A stretch of DNA of 64,000 nt from Mucilaginibacter sp. Bleaf8 (GTDB lineage Bacteria; Bacteroidota; Bacteroidia; Sphingobacteriales; Sphingobacteriaceae): assembly GCF_018390515.1 (NCBI RefSeq), contig NZ_JAHBBK010000001.1, positions 1-64,000 of the forward strand, written 5' to 3'. The position numbers and the translations under genes were made by a program. Below, in pieces: positions 44,501 to 51,999 of this stretch (position 1 is its first letter; each line of letters starts with the position of its first letter). A model generated the notes under the pieces. That model saw nothing but the letters and a program-made list of their open reading frames with translations. It was not told where the DNA came from and searched no databases.

Positions 44501-45002
44501 AACCAACGATTTCAAATACAAAAGATTTTCATTGAATGTGCTTCTGGACGGCAAGTTCGGTAATAAGATTTTCTCGTTGATGGAAGTATATGGTACGCGA
44601 CTGGGTTTAATGAAATCGACGCTGCCCGGACGTGAGAACGGTCTGCAGCTAAACGGTGTCGACCAAGCCGGCGCGCCCTACTCAAGAGTAGTGCCTGTAT
44701 CCGACCTGAGAAGTTATTACGATAATTATAAGTCGTATTCTGAACTCTTTTTGCATGATGCAGGGTTTGTAAAACTGCGTCAGGTCATATTGAGCTATGC
44801 TATCCCCGTTCAGAAGCTAAAGGCGATGAATATTCAAGGTGCATCCATCTCATTTGTTGCACGTAACCTGCTAACCATCTATAAACAGACCGACAATTTT
44901 GACCCTGAAGCGAGTTTCAATAATGGCCCAAGCCAGGGTTTTGAATCTCTCGGCTTGCCCAGAACACGCAGCTTCGGTCTAAATTTTATGGTTAGATTTT
45001 AA
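41592..45002 (+). CDS. SusC/RagA TonB-dependent transporter with STN signalling domain
   Basis: I choose the ATG at 41592 (MTKKSLSCRLMRKALG); a TTG four codons upstream is less likely. About 1136 residues: signal peptide (ends LYAQVFAK), STN domain (about 45-110, ISLRVVNMPVKNVLKQINKA, SFVFSNAIVTNQAVSIDVKN), carboxypeptidase-regulatory-like domain (about 135-210, ISGKVTDNAGAPLPGVNVKV), plug (about 215-350, LNEVVVTALGISRQRKAL, SISVLKGGTAAALYGARAGN) and barrel ending SFGLNFMVRF. The STN domain relays ligand binding to the FecR protein encoded just upstream. With the SusD partner it imports the substrate of the enzymes encoded next in the operon. Confidence 0.95.
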   Translation: MTKKSLSCRLMRKALGRTVIISLIFSLLYAQVFAKGNSIQDLNPKISLRVVNMPVKNVLKQINKATKISFVFSNAIVTNQAVSIDVKNEELNAVLKKIFEPLGMAFSISGNVILIDKKPVATPEAAANKVVQIAISGKVTDNAGAPLPGVNVKVKGTTGGTSTNIDGKYTIAAPDDNAVLVFSFMGFVPQEVPVANRSVIDVKLQEASKDLNEVVVTALGISRQRKALAYSVTEVKGDEFTQARENNVANALTGKVAGVNATGLSTGPGGSSRVIIRGNGSFGGNNQPLYVVNGMPIDNSVPGGSATTNGGAGNVDRGDGIAGINPDDIESISVLKGGTAAALYGARAGNGVILITTKKGRAQKGIGVEYNGTYTMESPAVFPDWQYEYGQGDGGVKPTTQAAAIQTGRRSFGAKIDGSTYIGADGLQHPYTAQKDNIKNFYRTGSTFTNTVAATGGNEAVTYRFSVADLNSQSILPNSNYNRKTANLNVSGKLGSKVTFEALAQYNIERAKNRPTAGDASGNPNWSPYMIANTADVRWLNPGHDANGNETPWNDASIATNAYFVVNKLQQNDTKNRFIGQAGVTYEFIKNLSVKAVVSRDFYYYNYKYIVPTGTLYFLNGQYTELKVDASETNGLLTLNYNGKISKDLALTAFVGGNQQRSVYNETNITGSNFIIPYFYSSTNLSTVSNTPTNNRTAINSLMGSADLSFKNYAYLTVTGRQDWFSTLSPQSNSIFYPSVGGSFVLSEAFKMPAAVSYAKVRASWAQVGGGAPTPYQINQAFTMQPSSGQPLQNVSSTTITNNNLRPYTSTTTEAGIEARFLKSRLGFDITVYNRKTTKDIVLTAISGTTGYNNVILNVGELNNKGIEALINGTPIKGSKFSWNASYNVAYNKNEVVKLSEGINQLQGASTVNGWAYINNIVGQPYGTIVGTRMQRDGNGNVVYNRTTGLPVATGLQMLGNGVAPLTMGLTNDFKYKRFSLNVLLDGKFGNKIFSLMEVYGTRLGLMKSTLPGRENGLQLNGVDQAGAPYSRVVPVSDLRSYYDNYKSYSELFLHDAGFVKLRQVILSYAIPVQKLKAMNIQGASISFVARNLLTIYKQTDNFDPEASFNNGPSQGFESLGLPRTRSFGLNFMVRF

Positions 45003-45064
45003 TCAGCGCCAAATGCAAGCAAACGAATACTCAGTTGACAGAATGATTTTTAAATGTAATTAAC

Positions 45065-46597
45065 ATGAAAAGATATTTCCAAAAGTTCTCGGTGCTGTTG
45101 GCAAGTGCCTGTTTGGCTTTACAGGCTTGCGATAAGGGGTTCGAAGATATGAATACCAATCCGAATGCCTCCAGCAACCCCACGCCGTCTTATGTTTTCA
45201 CCAAGGCATTGCTGGATGGGGCAGGCGACGTGCTTACTCTTTTACAGGGCACCATGCAATATACTACCAGCTATAATGATGTGGCAGGCTTTGGCGCCAA
45301 GTATGTTCTGAGCCAAAACCAGCAATCATGGACAGTTTTTAACAATGCTTACCCTAAAGAGATTAATGAGATAACCCAAGTAATCACAGCGGTATCAGGT
45401 AAACCCGAGCTGGTTAACCAGTTGGCAGCTGCCAGGGTATGGAGGGCATATTGCTTTAGCCGGGTTACTGATTTATATGGCGATGTACCATATGCACAGG
45501 CGGCTAAAGGTTATACCGAGGCAAACTACAAACCGGCTTATGATGAGCAAAAGAATATTTATGCTGACATATTGAAGGAACTGGATGAAGCTGCCGCTAG
45601 CTTTGATGCCAGCAAAGTAAACTTCGGCGCAGCAGATTTGATTTACGCTGGTGATGTAACCAGGTGGAAAAAGTTTGCTTACTCCCTGATGCTGCGCCAG
45701 GCCATGCGCATGACCAAGGTTGATGCTACCGCAGCCCGAACCTGGGCTCAAAAAGCAATAGCAGGCGGCGTAATTTTAGAGGATGCAGATATAGCCAAAG
45801 TAAATGGTTATGTACCGGCCGGGCAGGATATCAACAAAAACCCGCTGGCTTTATGGATGTATAATTCGGATTACAATCCGGCTAATTTTGGTACTAATAA
45901 TCCCGAAGGCGGCAAGTTTCAGGATGTATTCATCAACTACCTTAAAAACAACAAAGATCCGCGCCTGGGTGTGCTGGCGGTAGTGTGGACAAGCCGTACC
46001 AAGGTTGATACTGCAGCGGCGCTTCAAAAAGGTATGTCGGCAACGCTAGGTACCAAGCCTGCCGATTTTGCCACTTATTCGGAACCAAATCCGGCCACGC
46101 TGCTCAAATTCGAAAGCCCATACTTTTTATTGACCAATGCAGAAACTAACTTTTTGCTGGCCGAAGCAGCCTTGCGTGGCTGGTACAATGGTACATCGGT
46201 TGGCGCCGCCTATGAGAATGGCATTCGCGCGTCTATGCGTCAGTGGGCCTTGTATGGTGCAGCAGGTAATATCAGCACTAATCAAATTGATACTTATATC
46301 CGGTATCATCAGTTAAACACCGCTGGTGGTTTTGAAAGCCAGATGGAGCAAATCTATACGCAATTCTGGGTAGGGGTGTTCCCTAACTCGCAGGAGGTAT
46401 TTGCCACTTACCGTCGTACCGGTTTCCCGGCGCTTACGCCTAATAATTATGTAGGTAACGCTACAGGTGGTAAAATTTTCAGGCGGATGCAATACCCTAA
46501 TACCGAGCAAAACCTGAACGGTCAGAATTACCAGGCGGCTATTGCCCGCCAGGGAGCGGACGATTTTATGACCCGCATGTGGTGGGACAAGCCATAA
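45065..46597 (+). CDS. SusD/RagB-family lipoprotein (SusD-like_2 type)
   Basis: A 510-residue lipoprotein (Cys22, ALQACDKG). Typical features: FEDMNTNPNASSNPTPSYVF after the lipid anchor, AARVWRAYCFSRVTDLYGDV and PYAQAAKGYTEANYKPAYDE, and the ending RRMQYPNTEQNLNGQNYQA. This is the SusD-like_2 subgroup, which often serves smaller ligands than classical glycan SusD proteins. It starts 62 bases after susC. Confidence 0.93.
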   Translation: MKRYFQKFSVLLASACLALQACDKGFEDMNTNPNASSNPTPSYVFTKALLDGAGDVLTLLQGTMQYTTSYNDVAGFGAKYVLSQNQQSWTVFNNAYPKEINEITQVITAVSGKPELVNQLAAARVWRAYCFSRVTDLYGDVPYAQAAKGYTEANYKPAYDEQKNIYADILKELDEAAASFDASKVNFGAADLIYAGDVTRWKKFAYSLMLRQAMRMTKVDATAARTWAQKAIAGGVILEDADIAKVNGYVPAGQDINKNPLALWMYNSDYNPANFGTNNPEGGKFQDVFINYLKNNKDPRLGVLAVVWTSRTKVDTAAALQKGMSATLGTKPADFATYSEPNPATLLKFESPYFLLTNAETNFLLAEAALRGWYNGTSVGAAYENGIRASMRQWALYGAAGNISTNQIDTYIRYHQLNTAGGFESQMEQIYTQFWVGVFPNSQEVFATYRRTGFPALTPNNYVGNATGGKIFRRMQYPNTEQNLNGQNYQAAIARQGADDFMTRMWWDKP

Positions 46598-46722
46598 AAC
46601 TTTAATCAGTTAATACAGATAGCTTTCCTGCGAGTAGCGCATTGCAAAAGCAGGCAAGCCTATCGCTTTATTATCAGTGATTACTTGGCTGAAATAAACT
46701 ATACGTCAAAACAAAATACATT

Positions 46723-47184
46723 ATGAAAGCAGAAAGAAGATCAATCGTAAAAAAGCTAATCGCTTCCGTAGGTGCCTTATCCGTATTTGGTATGGCAAAA
46801 GGAAGTACGCCACAAATCGAAGAAAAGGAAGTTAACAACGTGACTAACTATGAGGATGTGCCATTATTCTCTGGCTCAACCCGGATGGGCAATATGATAT
46901 TTATAGCCGGCAAAGGTGCCCACGTTGAACCTTTTGAAATAAAAGCGCATACCGAAATTGTACTCAAAGAGTTGGAGGCTGAATTGAAAAAAGCCGGTTC
47001 ATCAATGGAAAAGGTGCTGAAGGTAAACGTATACCTGAATGATATTGCCGACTACCAGAGCATGAATGAAGTCTATAAAGGCCGATTTGGTAAAAAGCCC
47101 CCCGTGCGTACCACCGTTGCAGTTGCCAAAGGCGGCGTACCCGGTAACTCGCTGGTAGAGATGGACTGTATTGCTTACGTGTAG
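46723..47184 (+). CDS. Exported RidA-family enamine/imine deaminase
   Basis: A 153-residue protein, about 25 longer than normal RidA because of an N-terminal export signal with twin arginines (KAERRSIVKKLIASVGALSV). The RidA fold covers about 40-153: MIFIAGKGAHVEPFEIKAHT, KVNVYLNDIADYQSMNEVYK. The catalytic Arg129 lies in PPVRTTVAVAKG and the conserved Glu146 in LVEMDCIA. RidA hydrolyses enamines and imines released by PLP enzymes; the next gene encodes such an enzyme, also exported. A periplasmic RidA is unusual. The start at 46723 is required for the signal. Confidence 0.88.
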   Translation: MKAERRSIVKKLIASVGALSVFGMAKGSTPQIEEKEVNNVTNYEDVPLFSGSTRMGNMIFIAGKGAHVEPFEIKAHTEIVLKELEAELKKAGSSMEKVLKVNVYLNDIADYQSMNEVYKGRFGKKPPVRTTVAVAKGGVPGNSLVEMDCIAYV

Positions 47185-47230
47185 AAGCAGTACGCAAAAT
47201 ACAAACTGTGGTAACAATTATAACCAAATT

Positions 47231-48442
47231 ATGAAACGCAGAAACATCATCAAGGGGCTATCCATTTTGCCGTTTAGCGGCAGCATAGTGGCTGAAGCCG
47301 CTTCGTTCCATACGCCAATTAAGCCTGCACTTGCTCCAAAGCGTGACTTTTTTAAAGAGCTTGGGGTGACGCCGGTAATCAATGCATCCGTAACCATGAC
47401 TTTCCTCTCAGGTTCATTAATGCAACCAGAGGTGCTGGAGGCAATTAACTCCACCGCACATGACTTTGCCAATATGTATGAGCTGCAGGATAAAGTAGGC
47501 GCCAAAATTGCCGAAATGCTGCATTGTGAGGCGGCTATGGTAACATCGGGCGCGGCTTGCGCTATGTTACTGGGCACAGCGGCAGCTATAACCGGTACCG
47601 ATCCGCAAAAAATTAAAATGCTGCCCAATTTACCGGGGCCGCGACCTGAGGTGATAATGCAAAAATCGCATAGGTATCTATTTGATCAGGCAGTAACTAC
47701 CACCGGAGCTAAAATGATTGAAGTAGAAGGTGCAGCTGAAATGGAGCAGGCCATTAACAGCAACACCGTGATGGCTCTATTCTTTAACGCTGCCGAGCGT
47801 AGCAGCATCACACACGAGCAGTTTTTGACCGTAGCTAAAAAGCATAACATTCCAACGTTTTTAGACGCAGCTGCCGATGTACCGCCGGTAGAAAACCTGT
47901 TTAAGTTCCAAAAGATGGGTTTTGATCTGGTCACCTTTTCAGGCGGTAAAATGATACGCGGGCCGCAAAGTGCAGGGTTGCTTTTTGGCCGTAAGGATCT
48001 GATTGCCGCAGCACGCTTAAATCATAGTCCGCATGAGGCTCCCATTGGCCGGCCTATGAAGGTTAACAAAGAAGAAATGTTTGGTATGTATGCCGCATTA
48101 AAGGCTTACCTGGAAAGGGATCATAAAAAAGAATGGGAAGACTGGCTGCAACGTACCAAATACATTGGCGGTAAACTGGAAACCTTGCAAACCGTTAAAA
48201 CCAAAACCGTGGTTGATCCGGGGCCGGCCAACGCTTTCCCGAGCTTGTTTGTAACCTGGGATCAAAGCAAAATTAAAACAAAGCCCGAGGATGTGCTGGT
48301 AGCCCTTAAAACAGGAACGCCAAGCATTGTTGCCAACAGCCGGAACGAAAGTTTAATAGTTGGCGTAGTGCTGCTCCGGCCAGATCAAATAGATGTTGTG
48401 GCCAACCGGGTAAAAGCCGTATTGCAACAAGCTATGGCATAA
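47231..48442 (+). CDS. Exported SelA/DgaE-like PLP-dependent enzyme (predicted ammonia-lyase)
   Basis: The ATG at 47231 (MKRRNIIKGLSILPFSGSIV) gives a twin-arginine-like signal; an upstream in-frame ATG at 47171 lies inside the end of the RidA gene. About 403 residues of fold-type I PLP enzyme: FKELGVTPVINASVTMTFLS, GAACAMLLGTAAAITGTD, a cofactor aspartate in FLDAAADVPPVENL and the Schiff-base Lys240 in TFSGGKMIRGPQSAGL, then IGRPMKVNKEEMFGMYAALK. This is the family of D-glucosaminate-6-phosphate ammonia-lyase (DgaE), often mislabelled selenium transferase. Tat export fits a protein that must bind PLP in the cytoplasm. It should produce an enamine that RidA hydrolyses. Confidence 0.88.
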   Translation: MKRRNIIKGLSILPFSGSIVAEAASFHTPIKPALAPKRDFFKELGVTPVINASVTMTFLSGSLMQPEVLEAINSTAHDFANMYELQDKVGAKIAEMLHCEAAMVTSGAACAMLLGTAAAITGTDPQKIKMLPNLPGPRPEVIMQKSHRYLFDQAVTTTGAKMIEVEGAAEMEQAINSNTVMALFFNAAERSSITHEQFLTVAKKHNIPTFLDAAADVPPVENLFKFQKMGFDLVTFSGGKMIRGPQSAGLLFGRKDLIAAARLNHSPHEAPIGRPMKVNKEEMFGMYAALKAYLERDHKKEWEDWLQRTKYIGGKLETLQTVKTKTVVDPGPANAFPSLFVTWDQSKIKTKPEDVLVALKTGTPSIVANSRNESLIVGVVLLRPDQIDVVANRVKAVLQQAMA

Positions 48443-48565
48443 CATCAACAATTCAAGGTTGCCTTAAAAAGGAAATTCAACAGCTTAAATATTGAAAAAT
48501 TTGAAAACGCTTTTTAACAGGCATGGGCATGCTATGTCTTTTTCAAAGCAGTTAAACCTATCTGA

Positions 48566-49831
48566 ATGAAAAATAAACTCTTTATACTGCTGGCCGGTTT
48601 TGGCTTGTTTTGCCAGGCAGCGAGGGCGCAAACGTACAGCATCGTTATCAAAAGCGGGCACGTTATCGACCCGAAGAATAACATAGACGGTGTAATGGAT
48701 GTGGCCATCAAAGATGGTAAGATAGCACAAGTAGCCAAAAATATTGATAGCAAGCAGGCTGTGCAGGTTGTAAATGCCAAGGGCTTGTATGTAACGCCGG
48801 GGCTGATTGATATTCACACACATAACTTTTTTGGTACACAGCCCGATCATCAGTATGAGAACGGTAACCTGGCCTTGCCGCCCGATGGGTTTACTTTTCG
48901 CAACGGCGTAACAACCGTTGTGGATGCAGGCAGCTCTGGTTGGCGTACTTTCCCAACCTTTAAGGCCCAAACTATCGATCAGTCGCAAACCCGGGTGCTG
49001 GCTTTTATCAATATAGTAGGCGAGGGCATGCGTGCGGGATATGAGCAGAATGCAAACGATATGGATGCAAAAATGTCGGCTATGGTGGCCCGGCAGTATA
49101 AAAATAACGTAGTAGGCTTTAAGGTTGCGCATTACGAAGGGCACGAATGGACACCGGTTGACCGTGCTGTGGAAGCCGGCAAGCTGGCCGGAAACCTGCC
49201 GGTGATGATTGACTTTGGCGGTAGTAACCCGCCACTGCCTATTGAGGAACTGTTTATGCAGCACCTCAGGTCGGGCGATATTTTTACGCATTGCTTTGGT
49301 CAGGTAAACGGCCGGGAACCTATTGTAGATATCCAAACCAAAAAAGTAAAGCCCTATGTATGGGAAGCCCGTAAAAAGGGTATTTATTTTGACGTAGGTT
49401 ATGGCGGTATCAGCTTTGCCTACGCACAGGCTATACCGGCCACTAAAGAGGGCTTTTATCCGAACTCTATCAGTACCGATATCCATACCGGCAGTATGAA
49501 CAACGCCATGAAAGATATGCTCACCACCATGTCTAAGTTCTTAGCCTTAGGTATGGATTTAAAAAGCGTTATTCAGGCATCAACAGCAAACCCTGCCAAG
49601 GAGATCAAACACGAAGAATTAGGAAACTTATCAGTAGGCGCTGATGCGGATGTAGCGGTACTGAATGTACGCGACGGCAAATTCGGTTTGTTTGATTATA
49701 CCGGTTACAAGCTCGAAGCTAAACATAAACTGGAGTGTGAACTAACCATCAGAGCAGGTAGAATAGTTTACGACCTGAATGGCATTGCCGATCCGGTTTA
49801 CGCACCACAAAAAGCTGTGAATGATCATTAA
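48566..49831 (+). CDS. Exported amidohydrolase/deacetylase-family metallohydrolase
   Basis: A 421-residue enzyme with a Sec signal (ends QAARAQ). The amidohydrolase metal site is visible: His84-x-His86 in LIDIHTHNFFG, the lysine likely carboxylated in VVGFKVAHYEGHEW, His in DIFTHCFGQVNG and Asp in NSISTDIHTGSMNNA. This matches the 'amidohydrolase/deacetylase' subgroup (COG3964) that is commonly encoded next to DgaE-like PLP enzymes. It probably removes an N-acyl group from, or opens a cyclic amide of, the imported compound before the PLP step. It follows the PLP gene by 123 bases and precedes the aldolase by 24. Confidence 0.9.
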   Translation: MKNKLFILLAGFGLFCQAARAQTYSIVIKSGHVIDPKNNIDGVMDVAIKDGKIAQVAKNIDSKQAVQVVNAKGLYVTPGLIDIHTHNFFGTQPDHQYENGNLALPPDGFTFRNGVTTVVDAGSSGWRTFPTFKAQTIDQSQTRVLAFINIVGEGMRAGYEQNANDMDAKMSAMVARQYKNNVVGFKVAHYEGHEWTPVDRAVEAGKLAGNLPVMIDFGGSNPPLPIEELFMQHLRSGDIFTHCFGQVNGREPIVDIQTKKVKPYVWEARKKGIYFDVGYGGISFAYAQAIPATKEGFYPNSISTDIHTGSMNNAMKDMLTTMSKFLALGMDLKSVIQASTANPAKEIKHEELGNLSVGADADVAVLNVRDGKFGLFDYTGYKLEAKHKLECELTIRAGRIVYDLNGIADPVYAPQKAVNDH

Positions 49832-49855
49832 GCGTTAAAGACTATCTCAAAACCA

Positions 49856-50785
49856 ATGAAACCTAAAGCTATTTTACTAATTGCGCTGCTATTTGTGCTT
49901 ACTAAAGCTGATACATCCAGGGCACAAACCCTGTCTAAAGATGAACTGATATTTTATACATCTGCCTGGAAAGGAGAACGCTTTCCCGACGGCCGGCCCA
50001 AAATAAGCGATGATCTTATTCAGCGTGCGAAGAATATCGGTATTGAAGAAGCCTGGACTGTGCTGAGAAACGAAGGCTACAACAACCAGTTTGAGGGTAA
50101 CTGGAAGTTGGTACATGATGATGTACCGGTAGTGGGCCGAGCAGTTACCGCTATGTTTATGCCTACCCGGCCTGATGTGGAGAAGAATATCAAGGATAAG
50201 GGTGTTAAGCAGGGCCGCAAAGGCAATACCAACGCCTGGCCCATTGATATACTGCAGCCTGGCGATGTGTATGTGGCTGATGGCTTTGGTAAAATACAAG
50301 GCGGCACCCTAATAGGCGACAATTTGGGTAACTCCATCTATAATAAATCGGGCAACGGGGTGATTTTTGACGGTTCTGCCCGCGATTTGCAGGGGCTAAG
50401 TAAAATCAAAGGCTTTAACGCTTTTGTGCGTGATTTTGACCCCTCGTACTTGGAAGAGATGGTATTGATGGGTTTGAATACGCCTATACGTATAGGCCGC
50501 GCTATTGTATTACCTGGTGATTTGGTGATTTCGGAAAAAGAAGGGGTGCTGTTCATACCGGCCCACTTGGCCGAAAAGGTGGTTGCCACAGCCGAGTTTA
50601 TTGCCCTGCGCGACCAGTTTGGACAGGCCATGCTCAAATCCGGCCGCTTTACAACGGGTGAAATTGACAGCCAGTGGACCAGCCAAATTAGAGAGGCCTT
50701 TTTGACATGGCTGGCGCAAAGTGGCGAAAAGGTGAAAATGACCCGTGCTCAGTTAGACGCCTTTATGGAAAAACGGACATGGTAA
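49856..50785 (+). CDS. Exported RraA-family protein (predicted keto-acid aldolase)
   Basis: A 309-residue protein with a Sec signal (ends TSRAQ), larger than cytoplasmic RraA proteins (about 160-230). The core at about 125-260 has the active-site set: VYVADGFGKIQGGTLIGDNL, then DGSARD (Asp172-Asp177) with Arg176 and Asp177, the residues that bind substrate carboxylate and metal in HMG/CHA aldolases, and PGDLVISEKEGVLFIP. Such enzymes split 4-hydroxy-2-oxo acids to pyruvate plus a second oxo acid, or decarboxylate oxaloacetate. Because Arg and Asp are kept, an aldolase role is more likely than the RNase E-inhibitor role of E. coli RraA. It would act on the keto acid from the PLP/RidA steps. 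Confidence 0.88.
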   Translation: MKPKAILLIALLFVLTKADTSRAQTLSKDELIFYTSAWKGERFPDGRPKISDDLIQRAKNIGIEEAWTVLRNEGYNNQFEGNWKLVHDDVPVVGRAVTAMFMPTRPDVEKNIKDKGVKQGRKGNTNAWPIDILQPGDVYVADGFGKIQGGTLIGDNLGNSIYNKSGNGVIFDGSARDLQGLSKIKGFNAFVRDFDPSYLEEMVLMGLNTPIRIGRAIVLPGDLVISEKEGVLFIPAHLAEKVVATAEFIALRDQFGQAMLKSGRFTTGEIDSQWTSQIREAFLTWLAQSGEKVKMTRAQLDAFMEKRTW

Positions 50786-50820
50786 ATATTATGGTATCAA
50801 ACTAATTAACCATCGCAACT

Positions 50821-51909
50821 ATGTATAAAATTTTAACGGGCATATCAGCAGCGGGCATACTGATTGCTGCCATACTGTTTATAAGCGGACTCATTGCGCA
50901 AGCTGGGCCGGTTCTGATTGCCTCACTGGTTTTGCTGGCCGTGGCTTTCCGCGGCTTTGTTTCCCTCAAGGGGTTTTCCTTCACGCTTATTATTTTTGCT
51001 GCCATTACAACGGCCTTGTACTATCCAAATTACTTTGTACAGATCAATGGCTTTAAGCTGGCAACACTAATTACACCGCTAATTCAGCTCATTATGTTTG
51101 GTATGGGAACTTCCATGGGCGTGCAGGATTTTGTAGGTGTTATTAAAATGCCCAAAGGGGTAGTTATAGGCGTGTGCAGCCATTTTATCATTATGCCGTT
51201 ACTTGGTTTTACGCTTGCCAAGCTAAGTGGTTTTCCGCCCGAAATTGCCGCCGGAATTATTTTGATAGGCTGCTCGCCCAACGGCATGGCCTCAAACGTG
51301 GTATCTTACTTGGCAAAGGCTAATCTGGCTTTGTCTATAACACTAACAGCCGTATCTACCATGCTGGCGCCGCTTTTTACACCGTTATTGATGAAGTTGC
51401 TGGGTGGCGCTTTTATTAAAATTGATGTGGTAGATATGATGTGGGATATAACCAAGATGGTTATTGTACCCATTGGTGCTGGTATCTTGTTTAATAAGTA
51501 TCTGCTTAAAAGGGCAAAATGGCTGGAAACTGCTATGCCCTTGGTATCTATGTTTGGTATCGCTTTCATTATCGTCATTATCACAGCTGCCGGGCGAAGC
51601 AGCCTGCTCAACATTGGCTTTATGCTGATTGTGCTGGTACTGGCGCATAACCTGTTGGGCTATACGTTTGGCTACTGGGCCGGCCGGTTATTTAAAATGG
51701 ATGAGCGGGACTGCCGAACCATGGCTATAGAAGTGGGTATGCAAAACGGCGGACTGGCATCAGGCTTAGCCAAAGAGATGGGTAAAATGGCAACGGTCGG
51801 CTTGGCACCAGCCATATTCGGCCCGTTAATGAATATAACTGGATCTATCCTGGCGAACTACTGGCATCGCAAGCCGGTGGATGATCGACCTAAGCCAGGC
51901 ACCGAGTGA
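50821..51909 (+). CDS. BASS-family sodium-dependent organic-anion symporter
   Basis: A 362-residue inner-membrane protein with ten or so helices. Family motifs: LIMFGMGTSMGVQDFVGVIK, IILIGCSPNGMASNVVSYLA (crossover region with the sodium-site asparagine) and TMAIEVGMQNGGLASGLAKE. BASS proteins carry bile acids, pyruvate, pantoate and other organic anions with sodium. As the last gene of the pathway operon (35 bases after the aldolase) it probably brings the periplasmic keto-acid product into the cytoplasm. A terminator follows. Confidence 0.92.
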   Translation: MYKILTGISAAGILIAAILFISGLIAQAGPVLIASLVLLAVAFRGFVSLKGFSFTLIIFAAITTALYYPNYFVQINGFKLATLITPLIQLIMFGMGTSMGVQDFVGVIKMPKGVVIGVCSHFIIMPLLGFTLAKLSGFPPEIAAGIILIGCSPNGMASNVVSYLAKANLALSITLTAVSTMLAPLFTPLLMKLLGGAFIKIDVVDMMWDITKMVIVPIGAGILFNKYLLKRAKWLETAMPLVSMFGIAFIIVIITAAGRSSLLNIGFMLIVLVLAHNLLGYTFGYWAGRLFKMDERDCRTMAIEVGMQNGGLASGLAKEMGKMATVGLAPAIFGPLMNITGSILANYWHRKPVDDRPKPGTE

Positions 51910-51933
51910 TTAGTGAATTGTGCAAATACAAAG

Positions 51934-51970
51934 TAGCCCGTTAAACATTTGTTCAACGGGCTATTTTAAT
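51934..51970 (+). terminator. Rho-independent terminator of the pathway operon
   Basis: TAGCCCGTT (51934-51942) pairs with AACGGGCTA (51955-51963), followed by TTTTAAT. It lies 25 bases after the BASS stop and separates the convergent TolC operon. Confidence 0.85.
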
Positions 51971-51999
51971 ATATAACCATCAACTAAAAAGCTACGCTA

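Noticed and set aside
48485..49486. Long open frame (333 codons) on the minus strand opposite the amidohydrolase gene
   Set aside because: It lies wholly over a well-recognised enzyme gene and its translation has no domain or normal composition; it is a shadow of biased codon use.
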